Part shown: one piece after another, positions 39,088 through 48,689 of the stretch
How positions within the stretch are numbered: the stretch's first letter is position 1
Layout: each line of letters begins with the position of its first letter
Source: Pseudoduganella guangdongensis
Lineage (GTDB): Bacteria > Pseudomonadota > Gammaproteobacteria > Burkholderiales > Burkholderiaceae_D
Length of the DNA: 64,000 nt
NCBI RefSeq assembly: GCF_009857475.1
Contig: NZ_WWCJ01000026.1
Location: 1-64,000 of the forward strand
Direction: 5' to 3'
The notes under the pieces: generated by a model
Told to the model about the DNA's origin: nothing
Database searches by the model: none
The model's input: only the letters and a program-made list of their open reading frames with translations
Position numbers and translations under genes: made by a program

Positions 39088-40332
39088 GTGGAAGACCTGC
39101 TGCTACTCGTGCACCGCATGCCTTATCCGCCCAACAAGGGCGATAAGATCCGCTCCTGGCATTTGCTCAAGCATCTGGCGCAGCGCTACCGCGTGCACCT
39201 GGCCACCTTTGTCGACGACGCCGACGACTGGCAGCACGTGCCGGCGGTGCAGGCGGTGTGCGCCTCCAGCCATTTCGCGCCGCTGTCGCCGCGCGGCGCG
39301 CGCGTGCGCAGCCTGGGGGCCGTGCTGCGCAACCGTTCGCTGTCCTACGACTATTACCGCGACGCCGGCCTGCGCGCCTGGGTCGACAACACCATGCGCC
39401 AGCACGGCATCGAGCGCATCGTGGTGTTCTCCTCGCCCATGGCGCAGTATGCCGAGGCCTGGCCGCAGGCGCGCCGCATCGTCGATTTCTGCGACGTCGA
39501 TTCCGACAAGTGGCGCCAGTACGCCGAGCGCAAGCCGTGGCCGGCCAGCATGATCTTCGACTACGAAGCCAAGCGCCTGCTGCGCTACGAGCGCCAGATT
39601 GCCGCCGGCTGCGACGCCTCGCTGTTCGTCTCGGCGCCGGAAGCGGAGCTGTTCCGCGGCCTGGCGCCGGAAAGCGTGGCGCGCATCGGCTGGTTCAGCA
39701 ACGGCGTCGATACCGCCTATTTCGCGCCGGGCGACTACGCCAGCCCCTACGCCGCCGGCGAACTGCCGCTGGTGTTCTGCGGCGCCATGGACTACTGGCC
39801 CAATATCGACGCCGTGCAATGGTTCGCGGCCGAAGTGCTGCCGGCGCTGCGCGCGCGCCATCCGGCGGTGCGCTTCGTGATCGCCGGCGCCCGCCCGGCG
39901 CCGGAAGTGCAGGCCTTGGCCGCGCAGCCCGGCATTACCGTGACCGGCACCGTGCCCGACGTGCGCCCGTATGTGGCGCATGCGGCGCTGTCGGTGGCGC
40001 CGCTGCGCGTGGCGCGCGGCATCCAGAACAAGGTGCTGGAGGCGATGGCCATGGCGCAAGCCGTGCTGGTGACGCCGCAGGCGCTGGAAGGCATCGAGGC
40101 CGAACCCGGGCGCGACCTGCTGCTGGCCGCATCGGCCGCGCAATGGATCGAGGCCGCCGCCGCCGCGCTGGCCGGCCCGGCCGCCGCGCGCGCGCAATTG
40201 GGCCAGGCCGCCCGCCAGCGCGTGGAAGCGGCGTACAGCTGGGACGCCCGGCTGGCGCCGCTGGACCGCATGATTGAAACCCCGGCTGCGCGCAACGGCG
40301 CCGCAGCCCCTGCCCAGTGGACCACGGCATGA
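39088..40332 (+). CDS. XrtA-associated glycosyltransferase (PEP-CTERM/XrtA sugar transferase 1 type)
   Basis: A 414-residue GT-B enzyme. The start is GTG at 39088, 3 bases after the FemAB stop. The N-terminus LLLVHRMPYPPNKGDKIRSW is the hallmark of this XrtA glycosyltransferase type. IVDFCDVDSDKWRQYAER and the donor domain LVFCGAMDYWPNIDAVQWF and QNKVLEAMAMAQAVL follow. It transfers a sugar to the lipid-linked exopolysaccharide precursor; the sugar is not known. It overlaps the exosortase gene by ATGA, a coupling typical of XrtA loci. Confidence 0.92.
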   Translation: MEDLLLLVHRMPYPPNKGDKIRSWHLLKHLAQRYRVHLATFVDDADDWQHVPAVQAVCASSHFAPLSPRGARVRSLGAVLRNRSLSYDYYRDAGLRAWVDNTMRQHGIERIVVFSSPMAQYAEAWPQARRIVDFCDVDSDKWRQYAERKPWPASMIFDYEAKRLLRYERQIAAGCDASLFVSAPEAELFRGLAPESVARIGWFSNGVDTAYFAPGDYASPYAAGELPLVFCGAMDYWPNIDAVQWFAAEVLPALRARHPAVRFVIAGARPAPEVQALAAQPGITVTGTVPDVRPYVAHAALSVAPLRVARGIQNKVLEAMAMAQAVLVTPQALEGIEAEPGRDLLLAASAAQWIEAAAAALAGPAAARAQLGQAARQRVEAAYSWDARLAPLDRMIETPAARNGAAAPAQWTTA

Positions 40333-41876
40333 ATACTGTTCCTACCCAAGACGGCCCGGTGACGGCGCCGGCCCCGGTGCCAGTGCTGGCCGGTATGCGC
40401 AATGCGCTGCTGGTGGCGCTGGTCATGCTGCTGCCGCTGCTGGTGTTCCATGACACGGCGCAGTCGATCGCGGCCATCTGGGAGCGTTCGGAAACCTTCG
40501 CCCACGGCTACCTGATCCTGCCGATCAGCCTGTGGCTGGTGTGGCGCCAGCGCGCCGAGCTGCAGCGGCTGCCGCTGCAGCCGTACTGGCCCGCCTTCCT
40601 GGCGCTGCTGGCCTGCGGCGCGGCCTGGCTGCTGGCCGAACTGGTGGAGGTGGCGATCGTGCGCCAGTACGCGCTGGCCGCCATGCTGCCGCTGTCGGTG
40701 CTGGCGGTGCTGGGCAAGCGCATCGCCTGGGCCCTGCTGTTCCCGCTGGCCTTCATCCTGTTCGCGGTGCCGGTGGGCGAGGGCCTGGTGCCGCCGCTGA
40801 TCGACCTGACCGCCGACGTGACGGTGGATGCGCTGCGCCTGACCGGCATCCCGGTCCTGCGCGACGGTAACAACTTCTCCATCCCGAGCGGCAACTGGTC
40901 GGTGGTGGACGCCTGCAGCGGCTTGCGCTACCTGATTTCCTCGGTCACCCTGGGCGCCCTGTTCGCCTACCTGAGCTACCGCAGCACCTGGCGCCGCGCC
41001 GCCTTCGTGCTGGCCTCCATCATCGTGCCGCTGGCGGCCAACGGCGCGCGCGCCTACATGATCGTGATGATGGGTCACCTGAGCGGCATGACCATGGCGG
41101 TCGGCGTCGACCACCTGATTTACGGCTGGCTGTTCTTCGGCGTGGTGATGCTGCTGCTGTTCTGGATCGGCAGCTTCTGGCGCGAAGACCAGCGCGAAGC
41201 AGCCAAGGCGGTGGCCAATGTGCGCGCCGCGCAGCCGCTGGCCTGGCGCTCCCTGCTCGGCACTTCGGCCGTCGTGCTGCTGGCGCTGGTGGTCTGGCCG
41301 CTGCTGGCGGCGCGCGCCGAGCATGGCGCCGCCGCCGCGCCGCCGGTGCAGCTGGCGCTGTCCAGCAGCACCCCGACCGCGCCCGACTTCAGCAAATGGC
41401 AGCCATCCTTCGCCCCGGCCAGCAGCACCCTGCGCCAGAGCTTTGCCGGCCAGCCGCCGGTCGGCCTGGCAGTGCTCTACTACCGCGACGTGCCGGGCGG
41501 CGAGAAAATGATCAGCTCGACCAACCGCCTGGGCGAGGAAAAAGGCGAGCTGCGCGAAAACAGCGTGGCCCTGCGCGACGAGCGCATTGGCGCGCGCACC
41601 ATGGCCGTGCGCGAGGCCATGCTGGGCGTGGAGGGCCGCCGCCTGCTGGTGTGGCAGTGGTACTGGATTAACGGCAACATGACCAGCAGCAACTACGTTG
41701 GCAAACTGTTACAGGTGAAAGAGAAATTGATCGGTGGCAGCGGCGATGGCGCGGCCGTGATGGTATTCTCGCCTTACGATGAAGACCCGGCAGCGGCGCG
41801 GGCCGCGATGCGTGCCTTCCTGGACAGCAATATCAAGCCCCTGGACCAGGCACTGGCCAGCAACCAGCGCCCCTGA
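40329..41876 (+). CDS. xrtA: Exosortase A with C-terminal EpsI domain
   Basis: A 515-residue integral membrane protein. Residues ~25-300 contain about eight hydrophobic segments. The exosortase catalytic triad is visible: Cys196 in WSVVDACSGLRYLISS, Arg241 in PLAANGARAYMIVMMGH and His262 in VGVDHLIYGWLFF. Residues ~325-515 are the EpsI-type domain (LAVLYYRDVPGGEKMISSTN, RRLLVWQWYWINGN). It cleaves PEP-CTERM proteins at the inner membrane, probably coupling them to the exopolysaccharide. ATG at 40329 shares ATGA with the preceding stop; a start 4 codons upstream is unlikely. Its substrate in this window is the protein at 21806. Confidence 0.96.
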   Translation: MNTVPTQDGPVTAPAPVPVLAGMRNALLVALVMLLPLLVFHDTAQSIAAIWERSETFAHGYLILPISLWLVWRQRAELQRLPLQPYWPAFLALLACGAAWLLAELVEVAIVRQYALAAMLPLSVLAVLGKRIAWALLFPLAFILFAVPVGEGLVPPLIDLTADVTVDALRLTGIPVLRDGNNFSIPSGNWSVVDACSGLRYLISSVTLGALFAYLSYRSTWRRAAFVLASIIVPLAANGARAYMIVMMGHLSGMTMAVGVDHLIYGWLFFGVVMLLLFWIGSFWREDQREAAKAVANVRAAQPLAWRSLLGTSAVVLLALVVWPLLAARAEHGAAAAPPVQLALSSSTPTAPDFSKWQPSFAPASSTLRQSFAGQPPVGLAVLYYRDVPGGEKMISSTNRLGEEKGELRENSVALRDERIGARTMAVREAMLGVEGRRLLVWQWYWINGNMTSSNYVGKLLQVKEKLIGGSGDGAAVMVFSPYDEDPAAARAAMRAFLDSNIKPLDQALASNQRP

Positions 41877-41885
41877 TCCCCAGCC

Positions 41886-43055
41886 ATGAACGACATCCCA
41901 CTCATCGTCCACCTGACGTATGCGCTAGATTTTGGCGGCATGGAAAACCTCATGGTGGAGCGCATCAACCGCATGCCGGCCGAGCGCTACCGCCACGCCA
42001 TTGTCTGCCTGACGCGCGTCAATCCCGAATTCGTCAAGCGCATCAGCAAGCCGGGCGTGAGCGTGCATACCCTGGGCAAGCATCCCGGCCTGTCGCTGGC
42101 CACGCACGGCGTGCTATGGCGCCTGCTGCGCGAGCTGCAGCCGGCCGTGCTGCACAGCTATAACTTCTCGGCCATCGAATACGCGCCGACCGCGCTGCTG
42201 GCCGGGGTGCCGGTGCGCGTCAACGGCGCGCATGGGCGCGACCACACCGACCCGCACGGCACCAACCGCAAGCACAACTTCCTGCGCCGCATGATGCTGC
42301 CGTTTTACGACGTGTGCTACGCCAATTCGGCCGCCATGGAAGTGTGGAACCGCGAGGTGATCGGGGTGCCGGCGGCCAAGAGCCGCCTGCTGGCCAACGG
42401 CATCGACGCCGAGCGCTTCCGCGTGCGCGCCGAGGGCGAGGCGCGGCCCTTCTTCAACGAGGGCGAGATCGTGATCGGCACCGTGGGCCGGGTGCAGGAC
42501 GTGAAGGACCACGCCACGCTGGTGGACGCCTTCCTGCTGCTGCGCGAGCAAGTGCCGCAGCTGCGCGAGCGCCTGCGCCTGGCCGTCATCGGCGACGGCC
42601 CGCTGCTGCAGTCGTTGCGCGACAAGGTGGCCGCCGCCGGCGCCGCCAGCGCGGTCTGGCTGCCCGGCGCGCGCAACGACGTGCCGGACATCCTGCGCAG
42701 CTTCGATGTCTTCGCCATGTCCTCGATTGCCGAGGGCACGCCCGGTTCCGCGCTGGAGGCCATGGCGTGCGGCCTGCCGGTGGTGGGCACGCGCGTGGGC
42801 GGCATACCGGAAGTGATTGAAAACGGCGTCACCGGCCAGCTGGTGCCGCCCTCCAATGCGGCGTCCATGGCGGCGGCGCTGAAACACTATGCGGAGGCGC
42901 CCGAACTCGCGCGCCGCCACGGCCGGGCGGGCCGCGACCGCGTGCTGCGCAAATACAGCATGCCGGCCATGGTGGCCGCCTACCAGGACATGTACGACAG
43001 CTTGTGCGAACGCAAGCTCAAAATCAGGAAGCCAGTACCATCATGTGCGGAATAA
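41886..43055 (+). CDS. XrtA-associated glycosyltransferase (sugar transferase 2 type, GT4)
   Basis: A 389-residue GT4-like enzyme. The N-terminus IPLIVHLTYALDFGGMENLM is diagnostic for the PEP-CTERM/EpsH1 glycosyltransferase. VNGAHGRDHTDPHGTNRKHN and the C-terminal donor site FAMSSIAEGTPGSALEAMAC and GLPVVGTRVGGIPEVIE are typical of GT4 (EX7E-like). It adds a sugar during repeat-unit assembly at the inner leaflet. It starts 9 bp after xrtA and its 3' end overlaps the amidotransferase gene by 13 bp, so the genes are co-translated. Confidence 0.92.
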   Translation: MNDIPLIVHLTYALDFGGMENLMVERINRMPAERYRHAIVCLTRVNPEFVKRISKPGVSVHTLGKHPGLSLATHGVLWRLLRELQPAVLHSYNFSAIEYAPTALLAGVPVRVNGAHGRDHTDPHGTNRKHNFLRRMMLPFYDVCYANSAAMEVWNREVIGVPAAKSRLLANGIDAERFRVRAEGEARPFFNEGEIVIGTVGRVQDVKDHATLVDAFLLLREQVPQLRERLRLAVIGDGPLLQSLRDKVAAAGAASAVWLPGARNDVPDILRSFDVFAMSSIAEGTPGSALEAMACGLPVVGTRVGGIPEVIENGVTGQLVPPSNAASMAAALKHYAEAPELARRHGRAGRDRVLRKYSMPAMVAAYQDMYDSLCERKLKIRKPVPSCAE

Positions 43056-44938
43056 CAGGGATCATGGATGCGCGCGGCGGGCGCGCGGTGGATGAGGCGC
43101 TGCTGCGCCGCATGAACGACACCCAGCACCATCGCGGGCCCGACGAGGGCGACACGTATATCGAACCGGGCATCGGCTTCGGCCACCGCCGGCTGTCGGT
43201 GATCGACATCGCGCAAGGCCAGCAGCCGCTCGGCAACGAGGACGGCAGCGTCATGGTCTGCTACAACGGCGAGATCTACAACTACCGCGAGCTGACGGCG
43301 GAGCTGAAAGCGCTGGGCCACACCTTCAAGACCAGGAGCGATACGGAAGTCATCGTGCACGCCTGGGAGCAGTGGGGCGAGGATTGCGTGCACCACTTCC
43401 GCGGCATGTTCGCCATCGGCCTGTGGGACCGCAACAAGCAGGTGATGTTCCTGGCGCGCGACCGCCTGGGCGTGAAGCCGCTGTACTACGCCATGACGCC
43501 GGACGGCTGGTTCGCCTTCAGCTCGGAACTGAAGGCGCTGCGCATGCATCCTTCGCTGCCGCGCGAGATCGACCCGCTGGCGGTGGAGGACTACTTCGCC
43601 TACGGCTACGTGCCGGAGCCGAAGACCATCTACAAGGGCGCGCTCAAGCTCTCGCCCGGCTTCCGCCTGACGCAGAAGGTCGGCGCGCCGCTGGCGCAGC
43701 CGGAGCAGTTCTGGGACGTGCCGTTCAAGCTGCACGACAAGATGACCGAGAGCGATGCCCAGGGCGAGCTGGTGGAGCGCCTGCGCGAAGCGGTGAAGAT
43801 CCGCCTGGTGGCCGAAGTGCCGCTGGGCGCCTTCCTGTCGGGCGGCGTCGATTCCTCCGCCGTGGTGGCCATGATGGCCGGCCTGGACGAGGGCGCCGTG
43901 CACACCTGCTCGATCGCCTTCAAGGACAAGGCGTTCGACGAGTCGGAATACGCGCAGCAGGTGGCGCAGTTGTACAAGACCGACCACTTCGTGGAAACCG
44001 TCGATACCGACGACTACGGCCTGATCGACACCCTGGCCCACCTGTACGACGAACCCTATGCCGACAGCTCGGCCATCCCGACTTACCGCGTGTGCCAGCT
44101 GGCGCGCAAGCGCGTCACGGTGGCGCTGTCGGGCGACGGCGGCGACGAGAACCTGGCCGGCTACCGCCGCTACCGCTACGCGATGGCGGAGCAGAGCGTG
44201 CGCGGCCGCATTCCCGATTTCCTGCGCAAGCCGGTGTTCGGCACCCTGGGCCGGGTCTATCCGAAGGCCGACTGGGCGCCGCGCGTGTTCCGCGCCAAGA
44301 CTACCTTCGAAGCGCTGTCGCGCGACCTGGTGGAGGGCTACTTCCACGGCGTGTCGATCATGTCGGACGCCATGCGCGCGCGCCTGTTCTCGGACAAGTT
44401 CCGCGCCGGCCTGCAGGGCTACAGCGCCATCGAAGTGATGCGCGGCCACGCGGCCAATTCGCCGACCGACGATCCGCTGTCGATGATCCAGTACCTGGAC
44501 ATGAAGACCTACCTGCCGGGCGACATCCTGACCAAGGTGGACCGCGCCTCGATGGCGCACGCGCTGGAAGTGCGGGTGCCGCTGCTGGACCACAAGCTGG
44601 TGGAGTGGATTTCCGGCCTGCCGCCGGAGATGAAGCTGAAAGGCAGCGAGGGCAAGTACATCTTCAAGAAATCGATGGAGAAGTACCTGCCGCACGACAT
44701 CCTGTACCGCAAGAAGCAGGGCTTTGCCGTGCCGCTGGCGTCCTGGTTCCGCGGCCCGCTGCGCGAGCGCGTGCAGCAAGCCTTGCTGGGCCCGACCCTG
44801 GCCGACACCGGCATGTTCAACCAGGCCTTCCTGCGCGAAATCGTGGAGCAGCACCTGTCCGGCCGGCGCGACTACAGCGCGCCGATCTGGACCCTGCTGA
44901 TGTTTGAAGCCTTCCTGAAAAAAGAGATGCAGGCATGA
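43043..44938 (+). CDS. XrtA system amidotransferase (asparagine-synthase-like, Cys2 intact)
   Basis: A 631-residue AsnB-family amidotransferase starting MCGITGIMDARGG, so the N-terminal nucleophile Cys2 is present. The glutaminase domain is typical (HHRGPDEGDTYIEPG, HRRLSVIDIAQGQQPL, CYNGEIYNYRELT). The synthetase domain has the pyrophosphate loop FLSGGVDSSAVVAMM (about 264-278) and LPGDILTKVDRASMAHALE. Family knowledge: XrtA amidotransferases probably amidate uronic acids or other carboxylates of the polysaccharide. The start at 43043 lies within the preceding gene. It is coupled to the next glycosyltransferase by ATGA. Compare the Cys2-lacking relative at 7038. Confidence 0.93.
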   Translation: MCGITGIMDARGGRAVDEALLRRMNDTQHHRGPDEGDTYIEPGIGFGHRRLSVIDIAQGQQPLGNEDGSVMVCYNGEIYNYRELTAELKALGHTFKTRSDTEVIVHAWEQWGEDCVHHFRGMFAIGLWDRNKQVMFLARDRLGVKPLYYAMTPDGWFAFSSELKALRMHPSLPREIDPLAVEDYFAYGYVPEPKTIYKGALKLSPGFRLTQKVGAPLAQPEQFWDVPFKLHDKMTESDAQGELVERLREAVKIRLVAEVPLGAFLSGGVDSSAVVAMMAGLDEGAVHTCSIAFKDKAFDESEYAQQVAQLYKTDHFVETVDTDDYGLIDTLAHLYDEPYADSSAIPTYRVCQLARKRVTVALSGDGGDENLAGYRRYRYAMAEQSVRGRIPDFLRKPVFGTLGRVYPKADWAPRVFRAKTTFEALSRDLVEGYFHGVSIMSDAMRARLFSDKFRAGLQGYSAIEVMRGHAANSPTDDPLSMIQYLDMKTYLPGDILTKVDRASMAHALEVRVPLLDHKLVEWISGLPPEMKLKGSEGKYIFKKSMEKYLPHDILYRKKQGFAVPLASWFRGPLRERVQQALLGPTLADTGMFNQAFLREIVEQHLSGRRDYSAPIWTLLMFEAFLKKEMQA

Positions 44939-46155
44939 GTATCCGTATCCTGCACGTGCTGGACCATTCGATCCCGCTGCACAGCGGCTATACCTTCCGC
45001 ACGCGCTCCATCCTGCAGGCCCAGCGCGCGCTGGGCTGGCAGACCTTCCACATCACCAGCCCGAAGCAGGGCGCCTGTGCCGCGCCGCGCGAAACCGTGG
45101 ACGGCCTGGAGTTCTACCGCACCCCGGCCGCCAGCGGCCTGCTGTCCAAGCTGCCGGTGTTGAACCAGGTGGCCGTGATCGACGCGCTGGCGGCGCGCCT
45201 GCTGGAAGTGGCGAAGGAAGTGAAACCGGACGTGCTGCACGCCCATTCGCCGGCCCTGAACGCGGTGGCTGCGCTGCGCGTCGGCAAAAAGCTGGGCATC
45301 CCGGTGGTGTATGAGATCCGCGCCTTCTGGGAAGACGCAGCGGTAGACCACGGCACCAGCAAGGAGTGGGGCCTGCGCTACCGCCTGACGCGCGCCATGG
45401 AGACCTGGGCGCTGCAGCGCGTGGATGCCGCCACCACCATCTGCGAAGGCCTGCGCAGCGAGATCATCGGGCGCGGCATCCCGGCGCGCAAGATCGAAGT
45501 GATCCCGAACGCGGTCGATATCGGCGACTTCTCGGTCGGCGGCGCGCGCGACGAGGAGCTGGCCGCCACGCTGGGGCTGGAAGGCAAGACGGTGCTGGGC
45601 TTTATCGGCTCCTTCTATGCCTACGAAGGGCTGGACATCCTGCTCAACGCGCTGCCGCAGATGCTGGCGCAGCGCCCGGAGATCCGCGTGCTGCTGGTGG
45701 GCGGCGGGCCGCAGGATGCGGCGCTGCGGGCGCAGGCCAAGGCGCTCGGCATCGACGGCCAGGTGGTCTTCACCGGCCGCGTGCCGCACAGCGAAGTGCA
45801 GCGCTATTACAACCTGGTGGACGTGCTGTGCTACCCGCGCCATAAAATGCGCCTGACCGACCTGGTCACGCCATTGAAACCGCTGGAAGCCATGGCGCAG
45901 GGCCGCCTGATGGTGGCGTCCGACGTGGGCGGCCACAAGGAACTGATCGAAGACGGCCGCACCGGCGTGCTGTTCGCCGCCGGCGACGCGCAAGCCCTGT
46001 CGAAGCAGGTGCTGGCGCTGCTGGAAGCGCCGCACAAGTGGCAGGAATTCCGCCAGCTGGGGCGCCGCTTCGTCGAGCAGGAACGCAACTGGACTGCCAG
46101 CGTGGCGCGCTACCGCAGCGTCTACGGCAGCATCACGGAGAAGGCGCTGGCATGA
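44935..46155 (+). CDS. Exosortase A system-associated glycosyltransferase (GT4)
   Basis: A 406-residue GT4 enzyme. It begins SIRILHVLDHSIPLHSGYTF, the characteristic opening of this exosortase-A glycosyltransferase type. DVLHAHSPALNAVAAL and PVVYEIRAFWEDAAVDHGT lie in the acceptor domain. KTVLGFIGSFYAYEGLDILL and VTPLKPLEAMAQGRLMVASD form the donor site. It overlaps the amidotransferase and the next glycosyltransferase by ATGA on both sides. Donor sugar unknown. Confidence 0.92.
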   Translation: MSIRILHVLDHSIPLHSGYTFRTRSILQAQRALGWQTFHITSPKQGACAAPRETVDGLEFYRTPAASGLLSKLPVLNQVAVIDALAARLLEVAKEVKPDVLHAHSPALNAVAALRVGKKLGIPVVYEIRAFWEDAAVDHGTSKEWGLRYRLTRAMETWALQRVDAATTICEGLRSEIIGRGIPARKIEVIPNAVDIGDFSVGGARDEELAATLGLEGKTVLGFIGSFYAYEGLDILLNALPQMLAQRPEIRVLLVGGGPQDAALRAQAKALGIDGQVVFTGRVPHSEVQRYYNLVDVLCYPRHKMRLTDLVTPLKPLEAMAQGRLMVASDVGGHKELIEDGRTGVLFAAGDAQALSKQVLALLEAPHKWQEFRQLGRRFVEQERNWTASVARYRSVYGSITEKALA

Positions 46156-47309
46156 ACGCGCCGTTGCATGCCGCTGCCGCTGCGCCGCCATCCGCCGCGC
46201 CCGCATCCGCTGCGCAGGAAGTACACCGTATCGCGCTCGTAGGCCCGCTGCCGCCGCCTTCGGGCGGCATGGCCAACCAGGCTTTGCAGCTCTCCGGCCT
46301 GCTGCGCGAGGCCGGCATCGACGTCGATTTCGTGCAGACCAACGCCCCTTACCGCCCGGTCTGGGCCGGCCAGCTGCGCGGCGTGCGCGCGCTGTTCCGC
46401 ATGCTGCCCTACCTGGTAGCGCTATGGCGTGCCGCCGGCCGCGTGCAGGTATTCCATGTGATGGCCAATTCCGGCTGGTCCTGGCACCTGTTCGCCGCAC
46501 CCGCGATCTGGATTGCCCACCTGCGCGGCACGCCGGTAGTGGTGAACTACCGGGGCGGCGAGGCTGCCAATTTCCTCAAGCAGGCCGCCGCCTGGATGCG
46601 CCCCAGCCTGCGCCGCAGCGCCGCGCTGGCCGTGCCATCCGGCTTCCTGGCCCATGTCTTCGGCCAGCACGGCATCGCCTCGGTGATCGTGCCCAACATC
46701 ATCAACCTGGAGCGCTTCAGCGCCGACGCCGCGCCGCGCGCGCCGGGCGGGCTGCGCTTGCTGGTGGCGCGCAACCTGGAAGACCTGTACGACAACGCCA
46801 GCGCCCTGCGCGCCTTCGCCCAGGTGCGCCAGTCCCACCCGGACGCGCAACTGACCGTGGCCGGTTCCGGCCCGCTGCGCAGCGAGCTGGAACAGCTGGC
46901 GCGCGATTTGGGCGTGGCCGACGCCGTGCGCTTCACCGGCCGCGTCGACACCACCGATATGCCGGCCTTGTACCGCGCTGCCGACATCATGCTGAACCCC
47001 AGCCTGATCGACAACATGCCCAACTCCGTGCTGGAAGCGCTGGCCAGCGGCACCCTGGTGGTCAGCACCAATGTCGGCGGCGTGCCGTATATTGTGGAAG
47101 ACGGCGCCACCGCGCTGCTGGTGCCGCCCGCCAATCCGGCCGCCATGGCGCAGGCTGTGCTGCGCCTGGCCGCGGAACCGGCGCTGGCCGAGGCCTTGCG
47201 CAGCGCCGGCCGCGCCAGCGTCGCGCAATACGCATGGAATAGCATCAAACCGCGCCTGCTGGAAGTGTACGGCCAGGCGCTGGCAAGCAAAGGAGGGCGC
47301 CGCCCATGA
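46152..47309 (+). CDS. Glycosyltransferase family 4 protein
   Basis: A 385-residue GT4 enzyme with an Ala/Pro-rich N-terminal 20 residues. The acceptor domain has IALVGPLPPPSGGMANQALQL (from about residue 25) and FHVMANSGWSWHLFAAPAIW. The donor domain has RFTGRVDTTDMPALYRAADI, LNPSLIDNMPNSVLEALASG and VVSTNVGGVPYIVEDG. ATG at 46152 shares ATGA with the preceding stop; the longer upstream frame is a shadow. It ends overlapping the PaaK-like gene (ATGA). It is the fourth glycosyltransferase of this operon and contributes another sugar of the repeat unit. Confidence 0.88.
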   Translation: MNAPLHAAAAAPPSAAPASAAQEVHRIALVGPLPPPSGGMANQALQLSGLLREAGIDVDFVQTNAPYRPVWAGQLRGVRALFRMLPYLVALWRAAGRVQVFHVMANSGWSWHLFAAPAIWIAHLRGTPVVVNYRGGEAANFLKQAAAWMRPSLRRSAALAVPSGFLAHVFGQHGIASVIVPNIINLERFSADAAPRAPGGLRLLVARNLEDLYDNASALRAFAQVRQSHPDAQLTVAGSGPLRSELEQLARDLGVADAVRFTGRVDTTDMPALYRAADIMLNPSLIDNMPNSVLEALASGTLVVSTNVGGVPYIVEDGATALLVPPANPAAMAQAVLRLAAEPALAEALRSAGRASVAQYAWNSIKPRLLEVYGQALASKGGRRP

Positions 47310-48676
47310 TTTACACCGCCCTGGTATCCGGCGTCCTGTTCCCGCTGCATGAAAAGCTCAAGAAGCACAGCAGCGTGGCGGTGCGCCGCCATATGGAGCA
47401 AACCCAATACTGGCCGCTGCCCAAGCTGCAGCAGCTGCAGCAGGAGCGCCTGCGCGCCTTGCTGCTGCACGCGCAGCAGCACGTGCCCTATTACCGCGAC
47501 GCCTTCGCGCGCATCGGCTTCGACGCCGCGCGCGACTTCCAAGGCATTCCCGACCTGGTGCGCCTGCCGCTGCTGGACAAAGCCGTCATCCGCGCGAATA
47601 TCGAGACCCTGAAAGCCGACAACGCGCAGAACCTGGTGCGCTACAACACCGGCGGTTCGACCGGCGCGCCGCTCACCTTCTACGTCGGCCGCCACCGCAT
47701 CAGCCACGACGTGGCCGCCAAGTGGCGCGCCACGCGCTGGTGGAATGTCGATATCGGCGACCGTGAAATCGTGATCTGGGGCTCGTCGATCGAACTCAGC
47801 GCCCAGGACCGCGTGCGCATGGTGCGCGACACCCTGATGCGCACCGAACTGTTGTCGGCCTTTGCCACCACCGAAAGCGGGCTGGATGGCCACGTCGAGC
47901 GCATCCGCCAGCGCAAGCCGAAAATGCTGTTCGGCTACCCGACGGTGCTGGCGCGCATCGCCGCCCATGCCGAGGACAAGGGCATCCGCATGGACCACCT
48001 GGGCATCCGCGTCGCCTTCGTCACCTCCGAATGCCTGTACCAGCCGCAGCGCGAGCAGATCGAGCGCGTGTTCGGCTGCCCGGTGGCCAACGGCTACGGC
48101 GGGCGCGATGCCGGCTTTATCGCCCACCAGTGCCCGGCCGGCAAGCTGCACATCACCAGCGAAGACATTGTGATCGAAGTGCTGGACCCGGAAGGACGCC
48201 AGCTGCCGCCAGGCGAATCGGGCGAGATCGTGGTCACCCATCTGCAGTCGGGCGACTTTCCCTTCATCCGCTACCGCACCGGCGACGTCGGCGCACTGGA
48301 TAGCGAGCCATGCAGCTGCGGCCGCACCCTGCCGGTGCTGAAGGAAATCCACGGCCGCACCACCGACTTCCTGATCAACCAGGACGGCACCCTGATCCAC
48401 AGCGCCGCGCTGGCCTACATCATGCGCGACCTGCCGGAAGTGCGCGCCTTCAAAGTGATCCAGGAGACGCTGGACTGGACCCGCGTGCAGATCGTGTACG
48501 ACGGCCAGTTCAACGAACGCGCGCGCCAGGGCATCGAGGCCGGCTTCCACGCCCGCATGGGCAAGGCGGTGAAGATCGATGTCGAGCTGGTGCCCGAAAT
48601 CCTGCCCGAAAAGAGCGGCAAGTACCGCTATTGCGTAACCAAGCTGGAGACCCCATGGAACGCCCTGACCAAGTAA
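47306..48676 (+). CDS. PaaK/CapK-like AMP-forming ligase-family protein
   Basis: A 456-residue protein of the phenylacetate-CoA ligase/CapK group. The adenylate-forming motif is RYNTGGSTGAPLTFYVG (about 112-128). GYGGRDAGFIAHQCP, IRYRTGDVGALDS and a Cys-containing SEPCSCGRTLPVLKEIHGR follow, then the C-terminal subdomain TDFLINQDGTLIHSAAL. CapK-type proteins in polysaccharide loci are thought to activate an acyl group for modification of sugars; the substrate here is unknown. It overlaps the preceding gene by ATGA and lies 13 bp before the ligase/polymerase gene. Confidence 0.88.
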   Translation: MIYTALVSGVLFPLHEKLKKHSSVAVRRHMEQTQYWPLPKLQQLQQERLRALLLHAQQHVPYYRDAFARIGFDAARDFQGIPDLVRLPLLDKAVIRANIETLKADNAQNLVRYNTGGSTGAPLTFYVGRHRISHDVAAKWRATRWWNVDIGDREIVIWGSSIELSAQDRVRMVRDTLMRTELLSAFATTESGLDGHVERIRQRKPKMLFGYPTVLARIAAHAEDKGIRMDHLGIRVAFVTSECLYQPQREQIERVFGCPVANGYGGRDAGFIAHQCPAGKLHITSEDIVIEVLDPEGRQLPPGESGEIVVTHLQSGDFPFIRYRTGDVGALDSEPCSCGRTLPVLKEIHGRTTDFLINQDGTLIHSAALAYIMRDLPEVRAFKVIQETLDWTRVQIVYDGQFNERARQGIEAGFHARMGKAVKIDVELVPEILPEKSGKYRYCVTKLETPWNALTK

Positions 48677-48689
48677 GACCGGAGGCGCC